A stretch of DNA of 64,000 nt from Microglena sp. YARC (taxonomy: Eukaryota; Chlorophyta; Chlorophyceae; Chlamydomonadales; Chlamydomonadaceae), in the NCBI GenBank assembly GCA_022414725.1, contig CM039465.1, positions 43,612,560 to 43,676,559 of the forward strand, in the 5' to 3' direction. Each line of letters starts with the position of its first letter. Position 1 is the first letter of the stretch. The translations under genes and the position numbers were made by a program. The notes under the pieces were generated by a model. It did not search any database. It was not told the origin of the DNA and worked only from the letters and a program-made list of their open reading frames with translations. Below are positions 8,951 to 18,461 of the stretch, one piece after another.

Positions 8951-11900
8951 ATGGAGGACACAAGGGTCTCTATGCCCAAGTTGGATGACAACAATTATGG
9001 GGTCTGGAGTGTTAGGATGATGGCATGCCTTGCCTTGAAGAAGGTGTCCAAGGCTATTTCAGAGGACACGGTGGACCCTGAGGATGATCTGCAAGCAAGA
9101 TCCTTGCTGGTCATTCAGGTGAAGGATCACCTCCTGCCCTTCATCAAGAATGAGAAGACTGCCAAGGGCATGTGGTTGAAGCTTGAGGAGCTGCACAAGA
9201 ACAAGTCCAGGGCTCGCTTGAATCTGATGCGCCGAGAGCTGGCGCAACTGAAGAAGGAGCCCAAGGAGACTGTAGCCAAGTACACTGCCCGTGCGGAGTC
9301 ACTCAGGGATCAGCTTGCAGCAGCAGGGGATACCACCTCTTCTGCTGACCTGATCAGCACTGTGTTGAATGGACTGCCTAAGGAGTTTGACACTGCAGTC
9401 CAAATCCTGGAGGCAGAGGACAACTCGGATCTGAGTGATGTCCTGGCCAGACTCTTGATTGCTGAAGCAAGGATGAGTAGGAAGGATGATCGTACTAGAG
9501 CTGAGGACCACGGCTCTGCTCTTGCTGGACATGGCGGCACCCCCCCATCGCGTCCAGGTCAGGCTCGTCCGGGTCAGACCACGGACAAGGACAAGAGGAC
9601 CTGCTACTACTGTGGTAACGCGGGTCACATTGCAAAGGATTGTCGCAAGAAGAAATCTGACAAAGCCTCCGGGAAGTATACTCCCAAGACCCAGCCGGGT
9701 AACAACGCCACAGTCGCCACTGCCTTCACCTGCTCGGGTGGCACTGCTGCACTCACTGATGAGGACTTGCCCCCTTTGATTGGTGAAGTGACTTGGATGC
9801 TGGACTCAGGTGCTTCCCACAACATCACGGGGGACCGCGATCTGCTTGTGAACATCAGACACCTGGATACACCACTCCAATTTAGGTTTGCTGACGGAGT
9901 GGGACATCGGGCAGAGTACGCTGGCGACGTCTTCCTGGAATCTGTAAATGGAGAGTATGTTCAGCTGCAGAATGTCCATTATGTCCCTGCATCTGCCAGA
10001 AATCTGATCTCCCTCTCAAGCGTTATGCAGAACGGAGCTCAGATAGAATACTGGGACAACACACGTTGTATCTTTGCCAAGAATGATGTGCGCATCGAAG
10101 CGGTTTGCATCAACGGCGTGTATGAGGTGGAGGGGATGGTGCCCGAGGCAGACATGCCAGTTGCTCCTCTTTTTACTGACGGTACTGTGTGCGCTGCAGT
10201 TGAGACGCCGGAGCTTTGGCATGCCAGGTTTGGTCATCTGGGGATGACAAACTTGGCCACTCTGCAGGCCAAGCAGATGGTACATGGCATGAAGGTAGAA
10301 GCTGAGGCATTCAAGGACTTCAAGGATCCCTGCGAGGCTTGTGTGCTGTCGAAGCAGACCTGCGATCCTTTTCCTGCCAGTAAGTCAGCACCTGTGAAGG
10401 GATTGCTTCATGTGGACCTATGTGGTCCTATCACACCTGCCTCTCTAGGGCAGAGCAAGTACTTCCTGGGTGTGTTGGAGGACCACTCCAGGTACAGCTT
10501 TGTCATCATGCTGAAGACCAAGGACCAGGCATCAGCAGCCCTGCATGACCTCATTCTCATGCTGCAGACTCAACATGGCATCATTGTCAAGATAGTGCGC
10601 TCGGACAGGGGAGGAGAATTCTGCAATGGTGAACTCGCTGCCTTCTTTGCTGCCAGAGGGATTGTCCATCAAACCACAGCCCCTTACAGCCCCGAGAGCA
10701 ATGGCGCGGCGGAGCGTTTGAACAGGACCCTAATGGAAAAGGTTAGGGCCCTCCTGCTTCACAGTGGTGCCCCCTTCTACCTTTGGGCTGAGGGCCTACA
10801 GACAGCTAACACCTTAAGGAATGCCTCCCCAGTCAGTGGCCGGGAGCTTACGCCTCACCAGCTGCTGACAGGGTCAGTCCCAGAAGTATCCCACTTCAAG
10901 ATTTTTGGGTGCAAGGCCTTTGCCCATGTGCCCAAGCTGAAGCGGCGCAAGCTGGATGCTGTAAGCAGACCAGGTGTCTTCATTGGGTACGAGGCCAACT
11001 CCAAGGCATACCGGATCCTGGATCCAGACGGCAAGACTGTGCGTGTGGCTCGAGATGTTACCTTCCATGAGGGTGTCTTCCCATACAACACGCCGACGCC
11101 ACCGGCCCATATGAATGATGAGCCACTGTGCATTGTAGACATCAAGCTGGAACCTGATGAGGAACCAGTTAGTGCACCTTCTGGCACCTCTCCAGCGGCA
11201 CCCGCTACCCCGACGGATGAAGCTGACAGTGAGGACGAAGACTTACCCCCTTTGCACATGGATACTGACTCAGATGAGGAAGATGAGGACATTGCTCCAC
11301 TGCCTACTCAAGATGCACCTCCTCCGCGGCGATCATCCAGACTCAGGCAGGCACCTTCAGAGTGGTGGGCCACCTCAGCTGCTGTTGTTGAACTTCAGCC
11401 TGAGCCAGTGTCTGTGAAGGAAGCTCTCGCAGGTCCCGAAGCTCAGCAGTGGAAGCTTGCAATGGATGAAGAGTATGCAGCTCTGCTCCACAACAAGACT
11501 TGGGAGGTTGAGGACAGACCCCCTGGAACCAATGTACTCCCTGTCAAGTGGATCTTCAAGAGGAAGCGAGACGCTGCTGGTAACATCGAGCGCTACAAGG
11601 CTCGCCTGGTAGTTGTTGGATGCAGGCAGCGGGAGGGTCTCGACTACAATGAGATATATGCACCTGTAGGGAAGCACGCAACTCTGCGCACCCTCTTGGC
11701 TGTCACAGCTCACCGCGATCTTGAACTGCATCAGCTGGACGTTGCCAACGCGTTCCTCAATGGGGAACTGGAAGAGGATCTGTGGATGCAGCAACCTCCA
11801 GGTTTTGCAGTTGGGGGAAGCGACCGCGCATGCCATTTGCGCAAGACTCTCTATGGTCTGAAGCAGAGCCCCCGTGCTTGGTATGCAAATTTGCGCTCCC

Positions 11901-12550
11901 AGCTGGAGGCCATTGGCTTTAATGCCTCTGTGGCCGACCCTGGATTGTTCATCATGATGGCTGGCTCTGGTGACTGGACCTATGTGCTGATCCATGTCGA
12001 CGACATCCTGATTGCCGGTTTAGCGGAAGGAGTCACACTGGTGAAAACCAAGCTGGCTGAAGTCTTCAAAATCAAGGACATGGGGGAATCCTCCTTCTAC
12101 CTTGGTATGGACATCATCAGGGACAGAGGGATGAAGACACTCCTCTTGACTCAGAAAAGGTATGTGGCTGACCTCATGGACAAGTTTGCCTCACATGCCA
12201 AGTCAAAGAAGGTGCCACTATCCCCAGCCACCAAGCTGACCAAGGCAGGAGAGCCTATGGACCAGACTGTTGTGAGCTACAGCGAGATCATTGGGTCTCT
12301 GATGTATCTTGCAGTGTGCACCAGGCCTGACCTCTCACAGTCAGTGGGAGCTTTGGCCAGATACATGGCAAACCCCACTGAGGACCACCTGGCTGCTGCA
12401 AAGCATGTGTTGGCGTACATTTCTGGCACTCTGGACTATGGGTTGTTCTTTGGAGGCAGTGATCTGCTGGAGCTTCAGGGCTTCGCTGACTCAGACTTCG
12501 CTGGAGACACTGACACCAGAGGTCGACGACTGGCTACGCTTTCAGGCTGA
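8951..12550 (+). CDS. Copia Gag-Pol polyprotein (C-terminally disrupted)
   Basis: A single 1199-residue frame. Gag carries a CCHC zinc knuckle (C-x2-C-x4-H-x4-C, residues 218-231). The aspartic protease has DSGA at D285. The pre-integrase region has HARFGH at about 424. Integrase catalytic residues fit D489, D552 and E588 with the usual 35-residue D-E spacing. The copia RT spans about 820-1065, with the catalytic pair in HVDD at D1017/D1018. RNase H begins with GFADSDFAGD near 1178. The start codon is the first ATG after the leader. After codon 1199 a one-base frame change truncates RNase H, so the protein would lack most of that domain. Gag, protease, integrase and RT are uninterrupted. Confidence 0.95.
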   Translation: MEDTRVSMPKLDDNNYGVWSVRMMACLALKKVSKAISEDTVDPEDDLQARSLLVIQVKDHLLPFIKNEKTAKGMWLKLEELHKNKSRARLNLMRRELAQLKKEPKETVAKYTARAESLRDQLAAAGDTTSSADLISTVLNGLPKEFDTAVQILEAEDNSDLSDVLARLLIAEARMSRKDDRTRAEDHGSALAGHGGTPPSRPGQARPGQTTDKDKRTCYYCGNAGHIAKDCRKKKSDKASGKYTPKTQPGNNATVATAFTCSGGTAALTDEDLPPLIGEVTWMLDSGASHNITGDRDLLVNIRHLDTPLQFRFADGVGHRAEYAGDVFLESVNGEYVQLQNVHYVPASARNLISLSSVMQNGAQIEYWDNTRCIFAKNDVRIEAVCINGVYEVEGMVPEADMPVAPLFTDGTVCAAVETPELWHARFGHLGMTNLATLQAKQMVHGMKVEAEAFKDFKDPCEACVLSKQTCDPFPASKSAPVKGLLHVDLCGPITPASLGQSKYFLGVLEDHSRYSFVIMLKTKDQASAALHDLILMLQTQHGIIVKIVRSDRGGEFCNGELAAFFAARGIVHQTTAPYSPESNGAAERLNRTLMEKVRALLLHSGAPFYLWAEGLQTANTLRNASPVSGRELTPHQLLTGSVPEVSHFKIFGCKAFAHVPKLKRRKLDAVSRPGVFIGYEANSKAYRILDPDGKTVRVARDVTFHEGVFPYNTPTPPAHMNDEPLCIVDIKLEPDEEPVSAPSGTSPAAPATPTDEADSEDEDLPPLHMDTDSDEEDEDIAPLPTQDAPPPRRSSRLRQAPSEWWATSAAVVELQPEPVSVKEALAGPEAQQWKLAMDEEYAALLHNKTWEVEDRPPGTNVLPVKWIFKRKRDAAGNIERYKARLVVVGCRQREGLDYNEIYAPVGKHATLRTLLAVTAHRDLELHQLDVANAFLNGELEEDLWMQQPPGFAVGGSDRACHLRKTLYGLKQSPRAWYANLRSQLEAIGFNASVADPGLFIMMAGSGDWTYVLIHVDDILIAGLAEGVTLVKTKLAEVFKIKDMGESSFYLGMDIIRDRGMKTLLLTQKRYVADLMDKFASHAKSKKVPLSPATKLTKAGEPMDQTVVSYSEIIGSLMYLAVCTRPDLSQSVGALARYMANPTEDHLAAAKHVLAYISGTLDYGLFFGGSDLLELQGFADSDFAGDTDTRGRRLATLSG

Positions 12551-12936
12551 ATGGAGCTGTGGTCTCCTAGCAGAGCCGACTGCAGCCCACGGTGGCGCAC
12601 TCCACCACAGAGGCTGAGTACATGGCTGCTGGTGCAGCTGTCAAGGAAGCACTCTGGTTCAGAAAGCTTCTACCTGAGTTTGGAATGGTGCTAGGAGCAG
12701 TACCTATCTACGGTGACAACCAAGCAGCCATTAAGCTGCTGAAGAACCCCATCTCCTGCGTGCGCACGAAGCATATTGATGTTGTGCACCACTTTGCGCG
12801 TGAGCGAGTGGCAAGGTCAGAGGTGACCTTCACCTACATCTCCACTGAGTAAATGGTGGCAGATGTACTCACTAAAATCCTGCATAGGTGCAAGTTTGAG
12901 CTGTGCAGGCTCGGGTTGGGAGTTACCAACAAGTAG
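12551..12936 (+). pseudogene. Copia RNase H C-terminus, out of frame
   Basis: Continues the polyprotein in another frame: the conserved STTEAEYM segment near 12600, the DNQAAIKL segment near 12717, and the C-terminus to the stop at 12934-12936. Besides the frame change near 12525-12535 there are two in-frame stops, one near 12576 where a conserved Trp is expected and TAA at 12850-12852. This copy cannot make a complete RNase H, although its LTR integrity suggests it was mobile recently. Confidence 0.88.
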
Positions 12937-12954
12937 GAACATTCAGTCAGTCAC

Positions 12955-12963
12955 GAGTGGGAG
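12955..12963 (+). promoter_or_regulatory. Polypurine tract
   Basis: GAGTGGGAG lies directly before the 3' LTR, the expected place for plus-strand primer formation. It is short and contains one T. Confidence 0.65.
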
Positions 12964-13706
12964 TGTTAGAATATCAGTTAGCACTTGCCTTGTGATATTT
13001 GATGTCGGACTAGACTTCATGTCATGCTAATTAGGTAAAGGCAAAACACTGCCCCCAAAGGGATTCGAACCCTTGTCGAATCTCCGTATAGCTCATGGCG
13101 TTACACCACTGAGCCACTAGTACTATACTGTGCTGTGTTTTGTGAGTACGAGATAGCGCTGGTGGCCAACCGGTTGTTGCCGCCCGATGGCCGGTTTAGG
13201 GATGCTTCGCGGTAGCTACTGAAGGAATCTACCGGTGGAATCTTCCAAAGATGCCTTCCGTAGATTCCCTCCCGAACAGTATAAAAGGGGACTCACGAGA
13301 GCAGAGTACCACTTACTCTCTCTTTGGTCCCCAGGTAAGATTTACTGTTCTGCTGCCATTACTGCGTCTCTTGCTATGATCTTTGGTGCTCCAGAAAGCT
13401 GAGACTCGCGCGCATCTGTTCGCGCGCATCTGACCGAGCGAATCTGTTCGCGCGCACCTGACTGCGCGCATTTGTTCAAAGCTAGTTGTTTAGCTTTGTT
13501 TGCAGCTCTCTCTTTCTCTCTGCTTTGATACTCTGACTCTTAGTTCTAATTGCTTTGCTTAGATATTGAAGGCTCTTCGCCTGCTTCTTGTACATTGCCT
13601 GTTCCCACTTGTCAGTTCTAAGGCATTCGCCTCTCTTTGTAGTTGTTTTATTTCTGATGTAAACACCACTTACTCTCTCTTTGGTCCCCAGCCTATTTAT
13701 TTTACA
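12964..13706 (+). repeat. 3' LTR of copia element
   Basis: 743 bp, ending at the target duplication (13707-13711). It is nearly identical to the 5' LTR except in the tRNA-like block at 13048-13128. Confidence 0.97.
13049..13125 (-). other. tRNA-like sequence inside the copia LTR
   Basis: On the minus strand the LTR contains an A-box-like TGGCTCAGTGG and a T-arm with GGGTTCGAATCCC, spaced as in a tRNA gene and followed by a TGGGGGCA acceptor-like strand. The 5' acceptor strand does not pair with it and no clean anticodon stem forms, so this is a tRNA-derived relic rather than a functional tRNA gene. The 5' LTR equivalent (7298-7378) is more degraded. Confidence 0.6.
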
Positions 13707-16268
13707 CTGGTAGGCTGCAGCCTTGCAAAGGGCAGTGTCTGCACCGAACGGCACGCCCAGCAATCTGTGAGGTGTGTCTGGGGGATGGAGGTGGTAACCA
13801 GTCAAGTGATGGGTGCCAAGGGCGGGGTCCAGATCTGCAGGGAGGGGTATGTCTGGGGGAAGTTCAAGAAGCAGAAGACGGGTCTTGGGAACAGACTGGG
13901 CGGGTAAGCCAGCCAAATTGGCTACGACTTATGTCTCCTTGATGATAGGCCCATCAGTGGCTGGGTTGAGGACAAATTGCTTGCCATCGTCAGCAAACGA
14001 GAGGGTGGCAGGGGCAAACTCTCCTGAGGGAAGACGGAAGGATTGCAAAGTTCCACAAGATCTCAGTTGGTTATTGTAGGTGATGAAGGGCTCAAAGATG
14101 ATGACCCATTGATTACAGCTCAAGGCACCACCCTGAGGGAAGCCGGAAGTGTTTGGGAAGGAGGTAGTGAAGAAACCGTTGAGACGCACTCGCGTAGAGC
14201 TGCCATTCATGAGGATATCGCACCAGCGCGTGATGCCTGCACTATTGAATCCCATGGGTGACATTGTATTTAGGAGCCATCCCATGTTGACAGAATCATA
14301 AGCTTTAGTGAGGTCAGAATGCAGCAACCAGCCTGGTAAGCCAAGCTCTTTCAAGCGCGCAGCCAAGCCTAGGTGATAGCGGATGTTGTCACTGATGTCT
14401 CTGCCACGGAGGAAAGCTGATTGAGTGACGTCGATGAGATATTCCAGTGGGCGTTGCAGCCGGTGAGCCATGATCAAAAGGATCAGCTTAAGGTCGCAAT
14501 TGAGAAGGGTGATAGGACGGTAACCTGCGAGGGAGTCTTGGGGCTGACCAGTCTTGTGGAGAAGGCAGATGGTTCCCTGAAGGAGGGGTGCTAGGGGGGC
14601 GGTGTTAACTTGATCTTGGAAGGCAGAGTTGAAAACCCTTTGAAGGATCGGTGACAGTTCTGCATGGAACGCATTGTAGACTTCAAAGGGAAGTCCGTCA
14701 TAACCTGGGCTGGAGCCTCGAGAAGCAGAGCGGATGGCAAGGTCCATCTTCTCTGATGTGATTAGGCCATCGCCATTGACACCTTCTGCAAGGGCTGCAT
14801 AACTAGGGGGGAGGGGACGAGGGAGGGATGTGAGCTGAAGATCCTGGTTAGCCTGGTTGATGAGAGGGTTTGGACGATACAGTCCAAAGGAGGAATCAGC
14901 ACTATAAAAGTCCCGAGCATACTCCAGTCCTATGTTGACTCCTATCATTGAAGAGAGGTCAGCCACAGAAAGGGGGTGATGCTGGGGTGGCCCTGGAGGC
15001 TGGATAAGCTTGATGTGGACTGGGGGGTGAGGGGAACGGGAAAGGTGGTGGAAGTAGAAGGAAGATGAATCCCCCAAAGTGTGCTCAAGGATAGGTAGAG
15101 CTTTGAGCATTGGAGCAAGGAGTTGCTGCCAAGCGAGTGTTGCTGCTAATGCCTTAGCCTTGGCTATGTTGAGGCGTGCCAGGAAAGAAATTGCATCGGG
15201 GGAGAAATGCACCTGTGAGAATTCCTGCCGGGCGTCGTCCTCTGCTAAGCGGGCGGCACGCTGGCGGGCACGGCGATGCTTCTTGTAAATGGTCCAACTG
15301 CTGGTGCGAATAACTTCCTTCATGTTGTCCCATTTTGTGACGATGTCTGAAACGGGTAAGAGGTTTAGGAGGAGGGATTGTGAAGCGATGATGTTCTTGA
15401 GCTCATCACAAGCTTCTGGAATGTTGAGGAGGAGGAGGGGGAACCCTTGCAGCCCTTGGCCCTTGGGTGGAGCGTGGCCTAGGAAGGAGAGGGTTATAGA
15501 CACAGGGCGGTGGTCAGAGATAAAGCCAGAGGTAGGGAGAATGGAGGAAGTGGCTGTGAAGAGGGCTAGGAGGGAGTCTGAAGCCAGCCAGCGGTCAAGC
15601 CTACCGCCCGATGAGGCTGGGATGCTCCAATGTGTGAAGTCTTTGGCAGTCGGGTGCGTGTTCCTCCAGATGTCTTGTAGGCTGTAGGTGTTCATGATGT
15701 CTGCAAGGGGAGGTGCCCCCTGCATGCGACTCATGGGGTCAATATTGAGTCTGTGAGGAGGGTAGACCGCATCGAGGGGGTCAAGAATGCAGTTGAAATC
15801 ACCAACAACGAGAAGGAGGCGTCCGTCAGTGGGAAGGTTGGGACGCACGCAGTTGAAAAAGAAGTCTTCTCTGTCAGCAGCTTGGGCCGGAGCATAGACG
15901 CACAAAATGGTGATGACGGAGTCACCAATGAAAGCATCGATGCCTAGAATGCGGCCTGTTGGACCTAGGATAGGTCTTAGGACGGGATCTGTGATGGGGC
16001 AGTGAGGGCTTAATATCAGGATGATGCCTTCAGTGTGCCCTGTACCAGGGCAAAAGAAAAATCTTGCGCCTGGCCAGATTGCCCCCGCGCCTGGGAGGTG
16101 TTGAAGAAGGTCCTCGGGTGATGAGGTTGACCTTACTTCAGTGAGCACTGCCATATCCACTCGCGTTTCTCGAAGCCAAGAAATGTGCTCAAAGAGTTTA
16201 AGGGGTGTAAGTCCTTGCGCGTTGGTGCAGACAAAGGTACTCCTAGGAGGGGCATGCTGTGCATTCAT
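13707..16268 (-). pseudogene. LINE-A ORF2: endonuclease and reverse transcriptase, interrupted
   Basis: The best-preserved ORF2 start. ATG at 16268 opens 779 codons. The AP-type endonuclease occupies residues 1-265 with the expected active-site set: N16 (TNAQGL), E44 (LTEVR), Y125 (VYAPA), D157/N159 (GDFN), D225 (GGRLDRW) and D252/H253 (SDH). RT spans about 500-779: YRPITLLN near 583, motif A D652 (SDLTKAYD), motif B PQGGALS at 711-717, and motif C FADD at 758-761. A Tyr-to-stop change (TAA) at 13927-13929 ends the frame, and copia interrupts at 13706. ORF1 ends 46 bp upstream. The element nicks target DNA and primes cDNA synthesis on it; the domain set matches plant L1-like LINEs. Confidence 0.93.
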
Positions 16269-16314
16269 TCGTGTTCTCCCCTGGTGTGATCCCGGCTTGT
16301 GTTGCCGCTGATAT

Positions 16315-17095
16315 TTAAGCGTGCAGATTTGCGGGTTGACCTAGGGGACATTTCAGAGAGAGAGGTGCTGGGAAGAGAGACTGCCCACCAGGGCTGTTGG
16401 TCTTCTGGACTGTTCGAGTTCTCTTGCGAGAGTGGACAGCCTGTTGAAGAGGGACGGCCTGTAAGGGGTGAACGGCCTGAAGAGAGGAGGTGGCACGGTG
16501 AGGGGGGGAAGCTTGAGCGGGGGAGGTTGCCTGTAGAGGGGGAGGGGCTGAGCGCCACCAACGTGCGTTGTCAGCACGTGAAGTGGAAGGGGGGGTGGCA
16601 GGAGGAGTTAAGAGAAGGGGAGAAGGAGCAGGGACGGGGGAGGTGGGATCTGGGGGGGTGTATGCTCCAAGGGCCGAGTGGATGCCCAGGCTGGAAGAAG
16701 AAAGCGAGGGGATAGATGAGGGAGAGGGAGGAGTAGGGAGGAGCAGGGGGGCCAAGTCCTCGCGTGGGGATGGAGGGTGGGGAAGAGAAGAAGGGGAGGG
16801 GATGAGAGGGATAAAAAAGGGTTCGGAGAACTCTTCGTTGTCATCGCTGTCACTATCAATAATAGGTTGGATGCCAAATCGAAGGGGGGCTGGGCTGCAG
16901 TCGCCCCTGCAGCTGTGACACGAGGAGTGTCCTATAGTGAACCAAGTCGTGATGCATGTGAAGTGGAAGGAGTGCGCACAAGGTGTCCAATAAGGGGGCT
17001 CGGTCCCAAAGGGGTTGAGACAAATGGGGCAGCAAAGCGGATCATGCTGGGTGTTTGATAGAGAGTCCAGATCGCTGGTGGCTGGAGGGTGGTGG
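16315..17095 (-). pseudogene. LINE-A ORF1 3' part with RING-H2 finger
   Basis: The minus-strand frame begins at the edge of the GCSH insertion and ends 46 bp before ORF2. Near its start is a C-x2-C-x13-C-x1-H-x2-H-x2-C-x11-C-x2-C array (about 16900-17040), a RING-H2 pattern typical of E3 ubiquitin ligases. It is followed by an acidic DSDSDDNEEF stretch and a long Pro/Ser-rich low-complexity region. RING fingers are not the usual ORF1 domain of plant L1 elements, which normally carry an RRM-like domain and a CCHC knuckle. The same finger is encoded at 28961-29105 and ~48900-49060. ORF1 is split from its 5' part by the GCSH insertion. Confidence 0.75.
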
Positions 17096-17196
17096 TTTTT
17101 TTTTTTTTTTTTTTTTTTCCGACAAAATTGGTTACACGAGTCTGGCAATTGGTCCTGTGTCTAGTGCACGTGCATACACACAAACATATATATACG

Positions 17197-17320
17197 AAGT
17201 TCCAAGGCTAACATTCGAAGAATTAGTGGCCAGTCTCCTTCTCGTAGGCAGCGCTACCAAGTTCCAAGGCAAACATTCGAAGAATTAGTGGGCAGTCTCC
17301 TTCTCGTAGGCAGCGCTATC
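17197..17320 (-). repeat. 62-bp tandem duplication at the GCSH 3' end
   Basis: Sequence starting at 17197 restarts at 17259. The inner copy holds the last GCSH codons and stop; the outer copy lies in the 3' UTR. The same duplication is present in the second retrocopy (about 49210-49330), so it predates their separation. Confidence 0.9.
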
Positions 17321-17752
17321 CATCAAGTGAGAGACGTCCTTGTTGGAGACCTTCATCTTCATAAGCCATCCGGTGGTGTAAGGCTCGCCGTTGATAGTGG
17401 CTGGGCTGTCGGACAGCACAGTGTTGACCTCGGTGACCTCTCCTTCAATAGGAGAATAGACATCACTGGCAGCCTTCACAGACTCCACGACACCGAAAAT
17501 GTCTCCAACGGCGAAAGTCTTGCCGACCTCGGGGAGCTCGACGTAAACGACGTCGCCCAACTCGGCCTGAGCGTGATCGGAGATGCCCACAGTGGCAATG
17601 TCGCCCTCGATCTTCACCCACTCATGGGACTTCTGGTAATGCAAGCCCTCGGCCACAGCAGAGAAGCCACGAGATCCGAGCACCTGGAGGGACTGGAACC
17701 CGGAGGTGAGTCCGAAGGGCCTAAGGGTCTGTGCTAGCTGACGGAAAGCCAT
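17285..17752 (-). CDS. GCSH: Glycine cleavage system H-protein (mitochondrial), retrocopy with intact ORF
   Basis: 155 residues, the usual length of a precursor H-protein. Residues 1 to about 32 are basic, Ser-rich and free of acidic residues, as in a mitochondrial presequence. The mature part starts near GLHYQKSHEWV. The lipoylated lysine is K93 in GVVESVKAASDVYSP, and the C-terminal GWLMKMK segment is conserved. H-protein shuttles the methylamine group and reducing equivalents between the P, T and L proteins of glycine decarboxylase, central to photorespiration and C1 metabolism. The ORF is intact. The copy sits inside a LINE, has almost no 5' UTR and no evident promoter of its own, so expression is uncertain. 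By similarity recalled from memory it resembles green algal or plant H-proteins. Confidence 0.93.
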   Translation of the reverse strand: MAFRQLAQTLRPFGLTSGFQSLQVLGSRGFSAVAEGLHYQKSHEWVKIEGDIATVGISDHAQAELGDVVYVELPEVGKTFAVGDIFGVVESVKAASDVYSPIEGEVTEVNTVLSDSPATINGEPYTTGWLMKMKVSNKDVSHLMDSAAYEKETAH

Positions 17753-17783
17753 TTCTACGAATTGAATATATACACCTATTTTA

Positions 17784-18038
17784 GTGATGGCGGAGAGAGG
17801 TAAGGAAGGGGTGTGGGAGGGACGTCGGGTGGCCAGTGGGCTGGAGGAAGAGGGAGGGACAGGAGAGGAAGGGAGGTGAAAAGGTAGGGGACAGGGATGG
17901 GCAGGAGGAGTCTGGTTTGCCCTTGAGATGGCGGCAGCACCAGCAGCAGCTGCTGCATCAGAGATGGGTCGGGGGTTGGGAGCGATGGGTCTGCGAGGGG
18001 AAGGGGCGGCGGAGATAGGAGGGACTTGAGCTGGGGTA
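17784..18038 (-). pseudogene. LINE-A ORF1 segment between two insertions
   Basis: A Pro/Ser-rich ORF1 segment lying between the GCSH retrocopy and the LINE tail insertion. It matches 28690-28908 in the plus-strand copy. The frame here differs from the RING frame by an extra C in a C run (near 17810). Confidence 0.8.
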
Positions 18039-18420
18039 TTTTTTTTTTTTTTTTTTTTTTTACAAAGGGGGGAACCAGGAAAAGGCGCAACTGATAAAAC
18101 CTAGCCCTTTGTGACCAAGGAGAAAATACCAAAGAAAAAGTCAAGAACGGCTAAGGGACAGCTAAGGGACGGACACAACCTGGGCGACGTAAGGGACAAA
18201 GGAGGACGGGAACAGAAGACAAACAAACCAGAGAGGCAAGGAAGAAGCCAAAAACAGGAAGCCCAAGAGAAGGGGCTAGGACTACTAAGAAAAAAGACCT
18301 ATGAAGGGGGGGGCCAAAACATTGCAACCTCTAACAGTCACCGGATCAGAAGACTGAAAGAGGAGATGCAAACTAAGGAGGACTAAAAGGAAAACTATGC
18401 AAGAAACTAAGAGAAAAAAA

Positions 18421-18461
<41 letters not shown>

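Larger units (their letters stand above)
7461..8960 (+). repeat. 750-bp tandem duplication of LTR 3' two-thirds plus leader
   Basis: Positions 7461-8210 recur at 8211-8960. Each unit contains the LTR from 70 bp upstream of the TATA box to its end, the primer-binding site, and ~250 bp of leader ending in an ATGGAG start-like sequence. The junction at 8210/8211 joins the leader end to mid-LTR. As a result a second complete promoter and primer site lie directly upstream of gag-pol. The leader contains repeats of GCTGGACTGC. Confidence 0.95.
7214..13706 (+). mobile_element. Ty1/copia LTR retrotransposon, nearly intact
   Basis: Two 743-bp LTRs (7214-7956 and 12964-13706) begin TGTTAGA and end TTTACA. 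The element is flanked by the perfect target duplication CTGGT at 7209-7213 and 13707-13711, inside minus-strand LINE-A ORF2. Domain order is Gag, protease, integrase, reverse transcriptase, RNase H, which defines Ty1/copia (Pseudoviridae-type) rather than Ty3/gypsy. Extra features are a 750-bp tandem duplication of LTR plus leader and three inactivating lesions in the RNase H end of pol. The near-identical LTRs and perfect target duplication indicate a young insertion, later than the LINE-A it interrupts. Confidence 0.97.
17096..17783 (-). mobile_element. Processed retrocopy of a GCSH mRNA inserted in LINE-A ORF1
   Basis: A minus-strand cDNA: about 31 bp of 5' UTR (17753-17783), an intronless ORF (17285-17752), ~165 bp of 3' UTR and a 23-nt poly(A) (T run 17096-17118). 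The uninterrupted LINE-A at ~28909 shows the empty site, and the flanks here join exactly into it. A second copy at 49112-49810 occupies the same site and keeps a 4-bp target duplication (GTGA); here the copy next to the poly(A) is missing. These are hallmarks of LINE-mediated retroposition of a host mRNA. Confidence 0.93.

Noticed and set aside
13049..13125. Functional tRNA gene
   Set aside because: The T arm and A box are present, but the acceptor strands do not pair and no proper anticodon stem forms; it lies in an LTR.
16315..17148. Lys-run N-terminus of the RING protein
   Set aside because: The lysine codons come from the GCSH poly(A) tail, not from LINE-A.
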